A stretch of 64,000 nt of DNA, taken from Sphingomonas naasensis (lineage in GTDB: Bacteria; Pseudomonadota; Alphaproteobacteria; Sphingomonadales; Sphingomonadaceae). Positions 54,358 through 64,000 of the stretch are shown here, in pieces; the stretch's first letter is position 1, and each line of letters starts with the position of its first letter. Location: assembly GCF_004792695.1 (NCBI RefSeq), contig NZ_SRXU01000001.1, positions 496,001-560,000 of the forward strand. Reading direction: 5' to 3'. Below the pieces are notes generated by a model. It did not search any database, had not been told where the DNA came from, and saw only the letters and a list, made by a program, of their open reading frames with translations. The position numbers were made by a program, and so were the translations under genes.

Positions 54358-54875
54358 ACGCGATCGTGTTTACGTCCTACACGCATGACGAGATGGTGGC
54401 CGGGATTCATGCGCTCGCCGCGGCGATGGAAGCCGAAGGCTGGCGCCCTGCCCTGCTGGTCGGCGTCGGCCGCGGCGGGCTCGCGCCGGGCGTGTATCTG
54501 TCGCACCGCATGAACCTGCCGCTCGTCTCGATCGATCATTCGACCCGGATCGCGCCGTTCGGCGCCGCGCTGATCGCCGTCCTCGCCGAGCGCACCCGCG
54601 CCGGCGAGCAGCTGCTGTTCGTCGAGGACATCAACGACAGCGGCAAGACGATCGGCGAGATCCGCGCCGCGCTCGCCGCCGAGGGAGCGATCGACACGAA
54701 CATCCGCTTCGCCGTGCTGATCGACAATGCGCTCTCGGCGCAGCGCGTCGATTATCGCGCGCGCATCATCGACCGGAGCCGGGACAAGGACTGGTTCATC
54801 TTCCCGTGGGAAGCGATGGCGCCGCGCGAGAAGCTCGCCGAGGAGGCCATGGAAGTGCCCGAGCGGCTCGGCTGA
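54354..54875 (+). CDS. Purine phosphoribosyltransferase-like protein
   Basis: The 173-residue type I phosphoribosyltransferase has LLVGVGRGGLAPGVYLSHRM, the PRPP loop QLLFVEDINDSGKTIGEIR and the C-terminal KDWFIFPWEAM, as in hypoxanthine/xanthine-guanine phosphoribosyltransferases. The start is a GTGA overlap with the adenine deaminase gene; there is no better start nearby. It most likely converts hypoxanthine or xanthine plus PRPP to the nucleotide. Confidence 0.85.
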   Translation: MNAIVFTSYTHDEMVAGIHALAAAMEAEGWRPALLVGVGRGGLAPGVYLSHRMNLPLVSIDHSTRIAPFGAALIAVLAERTRAGEQLLFVEDINDSGKTIGEIRAALAAEGAIDTNIRFAVLIDNALSAQRVDYRARIIDRSRDKDWFIFPWEAMAPREKLAEEAMEVPERLG

Positions 54876-55005
54876 CCATGTTCAGCCTCCGTCAATCGCC
54901 ACGGGTGCACGATTCACCGCGTCTTCGCACGGGAGCCTTCATCCCCCGTGCGCGTTCGACTGACGATCGGCATCTCCGCCCCTCGCCATAACTACCGGAG
55001 GAACC

Positions 55006-55599
55006 ATGCTAAAAAGCATAACAAAGCGGTCGCGCTTGCTCGCGCTGGCGGCAGCGCTGGCGGGAAGCACCACGCTCGCGGGCTGCATGACCGCGACCCC
55101 CTATCAGCCCGCCACCAATTCGTCACGGCTCGGCTTCTGGGACGAGCAGATCGAGAGCAACCGTTTCCGCGTCAGCTTCGCGGGCAACAGCCTCACCGCG
55201 CGCGAGACCGTCGAGCGCTATCTGCTGTATCGGGCGGCCGAACTCACCGTGCAGCACGGCGACGATCACTTCATCCTCGTCACCCGCGACACCGAGACGC
55301 GCACCGAGACCTATCGCTCGCCGGGCGCCTTTTACGGGCCGGGGCCGTGGGGCTATTGGAGCCCGTCGTGGCGCTTCTATCGCGGCCCGCGCTGGGGCTG
55401 GCGCTCGTACGATCCGTTCTGGGACGACCCCTTCTGGCGCGACCGCGACTGGGACTATCGGACCGTCCGCCAATATGAGGCGACCGCCGAAATCGTCACC
55501 GGCCGCGGCCCCAAGCCGACGAGCAACGTCCGCGCCTTCGACGCGCGCGAGGTGCTCGATCGCCTCGGCCCGTCGATCCGGATGCCCGAGGTTCGGTGA
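55006..55599 (+). CDS. Lipoprotein of the CC0125/CC1285 family
   Basis: The 197-residue protein has a lipoprotein signal with lipobox LAGC at about residue 27. The family core NRFRVSFAGNSLTARETVERYLLYRAAELTV follows, as seen in Caulobacter CC0125/CC1285-like lipoproteins. An unusual aromatic stretch at ~108-150 is rich in Trp, Tyr, Pro, Gly and Asp (GPGPWGYWSPSW, DPFWDDPFWRDRDWDY). CGGAGGAACC gives a good ribosome binding site. The function is unknown; it is presumably anchored in the outer or inner membrane, facing the periplasm. Confidence 0.88.
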   Translation: MLKSITKRSRLLALAAALAGSTTLAGCMTATPYQPATNSSRLGFWDEQIESNRFRVSFAGNSLTARETVERYLLYRAAELTVQHGDDHFILVTRDTETRTETYRSPGAFYGPGPWGYWSPSWRFYRGPRWGWRSYDPFWDDPFWRDRDWDYRTVRQYEATAEIVTGRGPKPTSNVRAFDAREVLDRLGPSIRMPEVR

Positions 55600-55725
55600 T
55601 TGCATAAATCCTCCCCGAGCTTGCTCGGGGAGGGGGACCGCGCCCGCAGGGCGTGGTGGAGGGGCGGCGGTGGAACACCGCCGTCTGCGATGGCGGCCGC
55701 TCCACCATCGCTTCGCGATGGTCCC

Positions 55726-55757
55726 CCTCCCCGAGGCGAGCTCGGGGAGGAATTTTT
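55726..55757 (+). terminator. Hairpin followed by T-run
   Basis: CCTCCCCGAG at 55726-55735 pairs with CTCGGGGAGG at 55741-55750 and is followed by AATTTTT. It could terminate the lipoprotein transcript about 130 nt after its stop. Confidence 0.5.
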
Positions 55758-55805
55758 GCCTTGATCCTCTCTCGCGCAGCGCGGGAAGTGCATGCGCAGC
55801 ATGAC

Positions 55806-55853
55806 GGAGGGGGCCTCTCCCCAAGCAATGTCGCTTGGGGAGAGGCCCCCTCC
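55806..55853. terminator. Perfect 21-bp hairpin downstream of secA
   Basis: Arms 55806-55826 and 55833-55853 are exact reverse complements around a 6-nt loop. It lies about 50 nt after the secA stop on the minus strand and may end that transcript; it has no clear U-run. Confidence 0.45.
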
Positions 55854-55903
55854 ACCACTTCGTGGTCCCCCTCCCCCGCTTCGCGAGGGAGGATTTTTTG
55901 TGG

Positions 55904-58648
<2,745 letters not shown>

Positions 58649-58756
58649 GGAGATTTCCCGTATCTATATGGTGGTCGGGCGGACGCAGCACGCATGGCCG
58701 CACCCGCATCAAACGAAGTTCGGAGAAGAGCGGTCCCTCAAGCGGACCGCGCGCGC

Positions 58757-59017
58757 TTATTCGAGCCGGCGCTCGAAGCGCTGCTCCACGGCGGGAAGCA
58801 CTTTGGCCTCCGCAACCGCCCAATGCTGGCCGATCGCCGTCGTGCCGTCGGCAACCGGATGCACCGGCCGCGCCGCACGCGCCTGCTGGCTCGCGGCCTG
58901 CACCACCTCGGCGGCGCGGACCACCGCGACATCCTGCACCCCGCGCACGCCGCGATCGCCCGTACCGGTTCCGGTCAGGCTCGCGAGCAGCGCAGTGAGG
59001 AGAAGCAGCAGGTTCAA
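58757..59017 (-). CDS. Hypothetical small exported or anchored protein
   Basis: I do not recognise it. From TTG 59017 it would be 86 residues, with a Leu-rich N-terminus (LNLLLLLTALLASLTGTGTG) like a signal or anchor, then a helical Ala/Val-rich region (VVRAAEVVQAASQQARAARP) and an acidic/basic tail. GAGAG lies upstream of the TTG; an ATG at 59074 in frame would add 19 polar residues. It lies 108 nt upstream of secA on the same strand. It may not be a real gene. Confidence 0.35.
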   Translation of the reverse strand: MNLLLLLTALLASLTGTGTGDRGVRGVQDVAVVRAAEVVQAASQQARAARPVHPVADGTTAIGQHWAVAEAKVLPAVEQRFERRLE

Positions 59018-59101
59018 ATCGGCTCTCTCAGGGCAGAAGGCTGCGACATAGTGTGCCGCGTGCCGTTCGTCCAATCCAAAGCGTGGTTAGCGGCGGCGGG
59101 C

Positions 59102-59920
59102 TCACGGTCGGTCTTCTGGTCTTGGTTCCCCCGTCAAGGTTTTCGCCCAGACCCGCACCTTGTGCGCAGTCGTCGTCGCAAATTGCTCGGGAAGACGGGC
59201 ACACATGTTCCTCGGCAGTCCGATACTGCCGGCACGAACGGTCTCGACGCATCGGAGCACGCGACCGCCGGCATCCACCTCGAAAAGGGCTACGGCAAGC
59301 GCGTGTCGATGCGTGTCAGTTGCCTCGGCTTCCATGGGCGCTACCGCCGCCTCGTCCAGATCCATGCCATAGGACGAGATCAGCGTTATCGCGGTGCCAT
59401 TCTTTGCCAATGAAAGTGCCCAGGCGAACGCCGGTGCTATCTGCGCATCGCGACTTCCCTCGCAAAGAAGGTCGTCGCCCTTTGCAAGGTTCCCCTTCCC
59501 AATCACGTGGCACGCTTCCACCTTCCCGTCACCGTTCACCACCACGCGGACCGACACCGCGCCCTGCTCGAGAAGCATCGGGACCTTGGAGAGCTGCCAA
59601 CGGATACGGCTCGTCCAGGTCGACTTTGTCGGCTCCCCGGCGCGGTCCAATGCCGGAGCGAAGCGTGCGCGCTGCATCAGCAGGGAACAGGTCTGGTTGT
59701 CGAGTTCGACATAGCCGGAAGTCGCCCGGATGTCGCAGGCGGTCGGCGCGCCCGACGGATCCAGTGTCAACGCAATGGCCACTGTGCCTTCCTGATTGTA
59801 GCGCAGCGCGATCGGAGGATAGTCGTCGCTCGTTACCCATTGCGTCGGCACGCTCACGGGGCGCGCGGCCGCGCCGATCTCTGCATCCTGGATCGCAATC
59901 CAGAAGGGCAGCAAAATCAT
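59102..59920 (-). CDS. Protein with three TonB-C-terminal-like repeats
   Basis: The 272-residue protein matches the TonB C-terminal domain family (DYPPIALRYNQEGTVAIALTLDPSG, residues ~33-110). Two further stretches repeat the pattern of strand, D/N-x-x-G turn, Cys and a second Cys: VSVRVVVNGDGKVEACHVIG and ALAVALFEVDAGGRVLRCVE. The N-terminus (MILLPFWIAIQD) is only weakly hydrophobic; there is no long transmembrane anchor or Pro-rich linker as in true TonB. Export is suggested by the Cys pairs but not certain. It is divergent from argJ. It is unlikely to be the energy transducer itself. Confidence 0.7.
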   Translation of the reverse strand: MILLPFWIAIQDAEIGAAARPVSVPTQWVTSDDYPPIALRYNQEGTVAIALTLDPSGAPTACDIRATSGYVELDNQTCSLLMQRARFAPALDRAGEPTKSTWTSRIRWQLSKVPMLLEQGAVSVRVVVNGDGKVEACHVIGKGNLAKGDDLLCEGSRDAQIAPAFAWALSLAKNGTAITLISSYGMDLDEAAVAPMEAEATDTHRHALAVALFEVDAGGRVLRCVETVRAGSIGLPRNMCARLPEQFATTTAHKVRVWAKTLTGEPRPEDRP

Positions 59921-59974
59921 TGATCTTTCCCCCCGCTTGCCCGAAGCAGCCGCACCCTATCAGCAGGCTGCTCC

Positions 59975-61201
59975 ATGTCCACCGAACGCTCCCCGCTCGC
60001 GCTGCCCTTTCCCGAACTCCCCGCGATCGCCGGCGTGACGCCGCGCATCGCCCGCGCGCGCTACAAGACGTGGGATCGCTGCGACCTCACCTTCGTCACG
60101 CTCGATCCGGGCACGGCGGTGGCCGGCGTGCTCACCCAGAGCCGCTGCCCCTCGCCCGAAGTCGAATGGTGCCGCAAGGCGCTGGGGCTCGGCCGCGCCC
60201 GCGCGCTGGTGGTGAATGCCGGCAATTCGAACGCCTTCACCGGCGATCGCGGCCGCGCCGCAGTGGAGAATCTCGCGGCCAAGACCGCGCGGCATCTCGG
60301 CTGCGATCCCTCCGACGTCTTCCTCGCCTCGACCGGGGTGATCGGCGTGCCGCTGCCGATCGACAAGAGCGAGGCCGGCCTCGCCGCGGCCTTCGCCGCC
60401 GAGCCGTGCAGCTGGGAAGCCGCCGCCGAGACGATCATGACCACCGACACCTTCGCCAAGGCAGCGGTGACCCGCGCCGTGGTCGACGGGCGCACGGTCA
60501 ACCTCGTCGGGATCATCAAGGGCTCGGGGATGATCGCGCCCGACATGGCGACGATGCTCGGCTTCGTCTTCACCGACGCCGCCGCCGAACCCGAATTCCT
60601 CCAGGCCGCGCTCGCCGAGGCCAACCGCACCAGCTTCTCGTGCATCACCGTCGACGGCGACACCTCGACCAGCGACACCATCCTCGCCTTCGCCACCGGC
60701 ACCGCGGGCAACGCCCCGCTGACCGGCGACGACGATGCCGGCGCCGATGCCTTCCGCGCCGCGCTCGCCGATCTCTGCCATCAGCTGGCGTTGCTCGTCG
60801 TCCGCGACGGCGAAGGCGCGCAGAAGCTGATCGAGATCACCGTCGAGGGCGCCGAGAGCGACCGCAGCGCGCACCGCATCGCGATGTCGATCGCCAACTC
60901 ACCGCTGGTGAAGACGGCGATCGCCGGCGAGGACGCCAATTGGGGCCGGGTGGTGATGGCGGTCGGCAAGGCGGGCGAACCCGCCGAGCGCGACAGGCTC
61001 GCGATCCGCTTCGGCGCGACGCAGGTGGCGCGGAACGGCCTCGCGGTCTCGGGCTATGACGAGGCGCCGGTCGCCGCGCATCTCAAGGGCCGCGAAATCG
61101 CGATCGGCGTCGATCTCGGTCTTGGCGACGGCCGCGCCACCGTGTGGACCTGCGATCTCACCCATGGCTATATCTCGATCAACGCCGATTATCGGAGCTG
61201 A
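59975..61201 (+). CDS. argJ: Bifunctional glutamate N-acetyltransferase/amino-acid acetyltransferase
   Basis: The 408-residue enzyme recycles the acetyl group in arginine biosynthesis. It is an Ntn-type self-cleaving protein: the cleavage motif KGSGMIAPDMATMLGF has the nucleophilic Thr in MATML. Other matches are VVNAGNSNAFTGDRG, FLASTGVIGVPLPID, TTDTFAKAA, FSCITVDGDTSTSDT and the C-terminal LTHGYISINADYRS. The start at 59975 fits the normal N-terminus. Confidence 0.98.
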   Translation: MSTERSPLALPFPELPAIAGVTPRIARARYKTWDRCDLTFVTLDPGTAVAGVLTQSRCPSPEVEWCRKALGLGRARALVVNAGNSNAFTGDRGRAAVENLAAKTARHLGCDPSDVFLASTGVIGVPLPIDKSEAGLAAAFAAEPCSWEAAAETIMTTDTFAKAAVTRAVVDGRTVNLVGIIKGSGMIAPDMATMLGFVFTDAAAEPEFLQAALAEANRTSFSCITVDGDTSTSDTILAFATGTAGNAPLTGDDDAGADAFRAALADLCHQLALLVVRDGEGAQKLIEITVEGAESDRSAHRIAMSIANSPLVKTAIAGEDANWGRVVMAVGKAGEPAERDRLAIRFGATQVARNGLAVSGYDEAPVAAHLKGREIAIGVDLGLGDGRATVWTCDLTHGYISINADYRS

Positions 61202-61267
61202 TCGGGCTTGCGTTCCGCGGGGGACGAAGCCAGGCACGGCGTGCCGCCGCCTCCGGCGGCCAACGAC

Positions 61268-61273
61268 AGGAGG
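61268..61273 (+). promoter_or_regulatory. Ribosome binding site of the frameshifted SEC-C gene
   Basis: A perfect AGGAGG lies 5 nt before ATG at 61279, marking the original start of the broken gene that follows. Confidence 0.5.
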
Positions 61274-61278
61274 CCGAT

Positions 61279-61524
61279 ATGGCACGCCAGACCCGCGATG
61301 ATCTCCCCTGCTTTCGAGATCACCAGTAAGCGCCGCAGGGGTTACCCCTCTGAAACGCATGTGAAGCGTGGACTGCGCTTCGTGCACGGCGACGTCGAAC
61401 TCATCGAGAAGCTGGGCCGCAAGGATCCCTGCCCCTGCGGCTCCGGAAAGAGCTTTCAAAAATTGTTGCCTGCGCTCGGGTCGGTTTCGACGGCGCCGGG
61501 CGCCATGACTATTGGCGCGACTAG
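61279..61524 (+). pseudogene. Small SEC-C zinc-motif protein broken by three single-T insertions
   Basis: No single frame is intact. From ATG 61279 the protein reads [12 protein letters not shown] and stops at 61329. Dropping one T in the TTT at 61312-61314 continues it into [19 protein letters not shown] and [13 protein letters not shown]. Dropping one T at 61463-61464 restores the zinc-ligand CC (KCCLRSGR). Dropping one T at 61485-61487 gives [12 protein letters not shown] and a stop at 61524. The restored product of about 80 residues carries the full metal site PCPCGSG...CC seen in SEC-C motif proteins and at the end of SecA. Both neighbours, argJ and the GFA gene, are intact. It could be a decaying gene or an assembly error. 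Confidence 0.6.
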
Positions 61525-61584
61525 ACGCTAAGGCTGGCCGGGCCGTCGTGCCCGGCCGGTGCTGCGGATCGAGAGGAGGCGAGC

Positions 61585-61995
61585 ATGGAAGGTGGCTGCA
61601 TGTGCGGCGCGGTGCGCTATCGGCTGCGATCGGCGCCCTATGACGCCGGCTGGTGCCATTGCCGTACCTGCCAGCTGAACTCGGGAAGCCCGGCGATGGC
61701 GTTCGCCACCGTGCCGATCGGCGACTTCGTCTTCACACTGGGTGAGCACCTGGTCGGGAGCGTCGCGTCGAGCGACTTCGGCCATCGCCGCTTCTGCACG
61801 CGCTGCGGCACGCCGTTCCTGATGCAGGTCGACCACCAGCCCGAAACGGTCGATTTCAGCATCGCCACGCTCGATACGCCCGACGCGGTGGTGCCGGGAT
61901 TCCACATCTTCTACGCGAGCCGTATCGGCTGGGCCGAAGCCGGCGATGCCCTGCCCCGCCACGACCGCTTCCGTCCCGATACGCGCGGGCTCTGA
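61585..61995 (+). CDS. GFA-family protein (CENP-V/GFA domain)
   Basis: The 136-residue protein has the zinc-binding Cys pattern of the GFA family: GGCMCGAVRYRL, WCHCRTCQLNSGSP and FCTRCGTPFLMQ. The founding member was called glutathione-dependent formaldehyde-activating enzyme, but most members have no proven activity. GAGAGGAGGC before ATG 61585 is a strong ribosome binding site. It follows the broken SEC-C gene on the same strand and ends before a REP-like element. Confidence 0.9.
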   Translation: MEGGCMCGAVRYRLRSAPYDAGWCHCRTCQLNSGSPAMAFATVPIGDFVFTLGEHLVGSVASSDFGHRRFCTRCGTPFLMQVDHQPETVDFSIATLDTPDAVVPGFHIFYASRIGWAEAGDALPRHDRFRPDTRGL

Positions 61996-62023
61996 CGGGG
62001 GCCCGGGGGCTGGGCTCGATTAG

Positions 62024-62184
62024 CCAAGCCGTCATCCCGGACGGTAAGGTTTTCCGTCGGAAAGCCCTACTGTCCGGGAGCCACCGCTCCAACAGCAACT
62101 GCGTCACGGTGGATCCCGGACAGCTCAATTTTCCGACCAAATCAGAGATTTGGAGAAAATTGGCTTCCGGGATGACGGGCTTGG
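62024..62184. repeat. REP-like element, same family as 52858-52965
   Basis: The ends are near-perfect inverted repeats: CCAAGCCGTCATCCCGGA at 62024-62041, matched by 62166-62184 with one extra base. The inside holds GTCACGGTGGATCCCGGA like the other copy, and a second small hairpin of AT-rich arms around AATTTTCCGACCAAATC. It lies between the convergent GFA and hydrolase genes. Confidence 0.7.
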
Positions 62185-62193
62185 TGTCTGGCC

Positions 62194-63843
62194 TCAGCGC
62201 CCCGCCATCGCCGCCTTGAGCCGCGCGGTGTCCGCGTCGCTCCAGCCGGGCGGCTGGGTCACTTCCTTCCACGCATCGATATAATGGGCTGCGGCGAAGA
62301 CGTGCCCGCGCCCGGGCGGCACCATGCCCGACAGCGTGATGTCGACTCCCATCTGCAGCGCGCTGACGATCGGGATCCAGCGCAGCGCGGGCGAGACGTC
62401 GGGCCCGCGCGGATCGAGCCATTCGGGCCGTCGCCAGAACATGCTCGGCTCGAAAAAGGTGATCGGGTCGCTGGCATATTGCAGCATCACGATCCGCATC
62501 GGCCCCCATTTGGCGCCGGGAATGGCGAGATGATTCTGCTGGTTGGTGAAGCGGACGGTCGAACCGTCGCCCGACATCGGCAGCCACGCCGGCGAGCCCG
62601 GTTGCCGCCCCGCGGTGAGCGTGCGCCACATCGTGCTGCGAAACGGCGTCCCGCTCCACACCGCGCCGTTGAACGGATCGCCGATCACCTTGAACATGTC
62701 TGCCGAGCGCTGCGAACCGAGCGCGCCGAGGCTCAGTCCGGACAAATAGAGCTTCGGCCGCGAATCGTGCGGCAGCGTCGTCCAATAGCCGTAGACGGTG
62801 TCGAACAGCGCGTGCGCCGTCTCGCTGCCGTTCTCGGGCTCGATCAGCAGCGACAGCCAGCTCGACAGATAGGAATATTGCACCGCCACGCTCGCGACAT
62901 TGCCCCGGTGCATATATTCGAGCGTGTCGATCCCCGCCGGATCGACCCAGCCCGTGCCGGTGGGCATGATGATCACCAGCACCGGCCGATCGAACGCGCC
63001 GACCCGCTTCAGCTCGGCGAGCGCGAGCGCGGCGCGGGCGCGCGGCGTCGCCGCCGAATTGAGCCCCGCATAGACCCGGATCGGCTGGCGTGCTTCGCCA
63101 CCCGCCAGCGCGGCGATGCTCTCGCGATTCGGCCCCGCGTCGATGAACTCGCGCCCCGCCCGTCCGAGGTGCTGCCAGTCGAGCAGCGAGGCCGCGCTGC
63201 CGGTGCGCAGCGGATCGATCGGCCGCGCGACGTCGGTCTCGATCAGCGCATCGAACTCGCGATACGAGCTGTCGGCGATCGACAGGGCGAGCCGGAAGAT
63301 CAGCCCGTCGAGCACCGACAGGCAGAGCAGCGCCGCGAGCAGCACGCCGAGAAAATTGGCCGCCCGCTCGGGCATGTGCTGCTTGAGCCGCCGCGAAATG
63401 ATCCGGAAGCTCAGCCCGATCAGCCGCGCGAGCGCGCGCAGCAGCCAGAAAGTGATCGCCGCGACGATACCGACGAAGAGCGGGCTGGCGCTCGCCTCCA
63501 GCGGCAGCTGCAGCGCCGCGCGCACCGAATTCTGCCAGCCCGTCGCCAGCCACAGGAAGATGACGGCGACGACGCAGCAGACCGCCGCAGTGACCAGCGT
63601 CGCCCGCCGGACGAAGGCCGCGCCGGGTCGCGGCAGCTGGACATAGGCCCAGAGACGCTCGAGCAGCAGCCCGAGCCCATAGCCGAGCGCGAACGAGAAG
63701 CCGGAAAGCGCCCCCTGCAGCACGAAATGGCGCGGGATCATGCTGGGCGTCAGCGAGGCGGCGAAGAAGAAGGTGCCCCAGATGAGGCCGGGCAGCGACA
63801 GGCGAACCAGACGGGCCTCGAGCCCCTTCGTATCGAACCTCAT
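62194..63843 (-). CDS. Membrane alpha/beta-hydrolase family protein
   Basis: The 549-residue protein has about four to five N-terminal transmembrane segments (LSLPGLIWGTFFFAASLTPS, LVTAAVCCVVAVIFLWLATG, a span near residues 120-140 and LGVLLAALLCLSVLDGLIF). A large alpha/beta-hydrolase domain follows, with the nucleophile elbow LYLSGLSLGALGSQ. PVLVIIMPTGTGWVDP, FNGAVWSGTPFRSTMWR and PGRGHVFAAAHYIDAWKEVT match the family of PF10081 with its N-terminal partner PF15420. The substrate is unknown. It is encoded at the edge of the window with its promoter presumably in 63844-64000. Confidence 0.85.
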   Translation of the reverse strand: MRFDTKGLEARLVRLSLPGLIWGTFFFAASLTPSMIPRHFVLQGALSGFSFALGYGLGLLLERLWAYVQLPRPGAAFVRRATLVTAAVCCVVAVIFLWLATGWQNSVRAALQLPLEASASPLFVGIVAAITFWLLRALARLIGLSFRIISRRLKQHMPERAANFLGVLLAALLCLSVLDGLIFRLALSIADSSYREFDALIETDVARPIDPLRTGSAASLLDWQHLGRAGREFIDAGPNRESIAALAGGEARQPIRVYAGLNSAATPRARAALALAELKRVGAFDRPVLVIIMPTGTGWVDPAGIDTLEYMHRGNVASVAVQYSYLSSWLSLLIEPENGSETAHALFDTVYGYWTTLPHDSRPKLYLSGLSLGALGSQRSADMFKVIGDPFNGAVWSGTPFRSTMWRTLTAGRQPGSPAWLPMSGDGSTVRFTNQQNHLAIPGAKWGPMRIVMLQYASDPITFFEPSMFWRRPEWLDPRGPDVSPALRWIPIVSALQMGVDITLSGMVPPGRGHVFAAAHYIDAWKEVTQPPGWSDADTARLKAAMAGR

Positions 63844-64000
63844 GCCCCGGCGCCTCCGTCAAACGAATGCACCTCCCGCCCCGCAAGGCTCTTAAGCAAA
63901 TTCAAGTTGTCTCGCAACATGAATAAGTGAACCTTCGGCCGATCGGTTTAATAAACTTAATCAGTACGTAGTGAATTTGCAGTCGATCGACTTGATTTAC
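63844..64000. other. AT-rich upstream region with a 12-bp palindrome
   Basis: No gene is seen. About 63890-64000 is AT-rich and probably holds the promoter of the membrane hydrolase. AGTCGATCGACT at 63981-63992 is a perfect palindrome. The region is cut by the window end. Confidence 0.4.

Larger units (their letters stand above)
55600..55903. repeat. Cluster of GC-rich hairpins (REP-like) between convergent genes
   Basis: The gap between the lipoprotein and secA holds four perfect hairpins: 55610-55620/55623-55633 (11 bp), 55704-55711/55715-55722 (8 bp), 55726-55735/55741-55750 (10 bp) and 55806-55826/55833-55853 (21 bp). All are built of CCTCCCC/GGGGAGG blocks like the element at 31269-31386. 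No ORF in it looks real. Confidence 0.7.

Noticed and set aside
59102..59920. Calling the TonB-like protein the energy transducer TonB
   Set aside because: There is no membrane anchor with Pro-rich linker, and exbB/exbD are not adjacent.

Overview
The window is GC-rich and almost entirely coding, with many translationally coupled genes. The gene complement suggests a sphingomonad-type alphaproteobacterium: four TonB-dependent receptors (TBDTs), halogenase-like flavoproteins beside a TBDT, a lipoprotein of the CC0125/CC1285 type, SecA near ArgJ, and otsBA with GH15. This assignment is inferred from gene content; no rRNA is present.

Layout. (1) 1-4.3 kb: the C-terminal part of a TBDT, cut by the window edge, then a secreted CehA/McbA-like metallohydrolase. 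(2) 4.4-7.3 kb: a phosphoesterase of the phospholipase C family with an unusual N-terminal beta-rich domain and no signal peptide, a small unrecognised protein, and an AT-rich gap. (3) 7.3-24.2 kb: a polysaccharide-utilisation island. A LytS-type kinase and LytTR regulator diverge from a TBDT followed by two flavin-dependent halogenase homologues, a LacI regulator and GH39, GH43, GH31 and GH35 enzymes, most overlapping by 4 nt. The enzyme set fits side-chain removal from xyloglucan or arabinoxylan oligosaccharides. (4) 24.2-31.3 kb: a YcaQ-like DNA glycosylase, a TBDT with an upstream TPR-sulfotransferase, and an APC amino-acid transporter. (5) 31.4-34.8 kb: a Rieske oxygenase and a phytoene-desaturase-like oxidoreductase, divergent from a BetI-like TetR regulator across a strong palindrome. 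(6) 35-39.3 kb: a compact trehalose operon otsB-GH15-otsA. (7) 39.3-44.8 kb: a TBDT with a GH106 alpha-L-rhamnosidase. (8) 45-50.1 kb: signalling genes (a single-domain receiver, a CHASE3/PAS hybrid kinase with Hpt, and an EAL protein with a degenerate GGDEF). (9) 50.2-64 kb: mostly housekeeping genes: moaA-nadK, two identical tRNA-Asn genes, a YjbQ protein, KTSC protein, an adenine deaminase with a phosphoribosyltransferase, a lipoprotein, secA, a TonB-C-terminal-repeat protein, argJ, a frameshifted SEC-C protein, a GFA protein and a membrane alpha/beta-hydrolase. Several REP-like inverted repeats lie in the gaps.

The most interesting parts are the receptor/halogenase/glycosidase island with its own two-component system and candidate operator, the small SEC-C gene that can be restored by removing three single T bases, and a protein built from three TonB-C-terminal-like repeats carrying paired cysteines.
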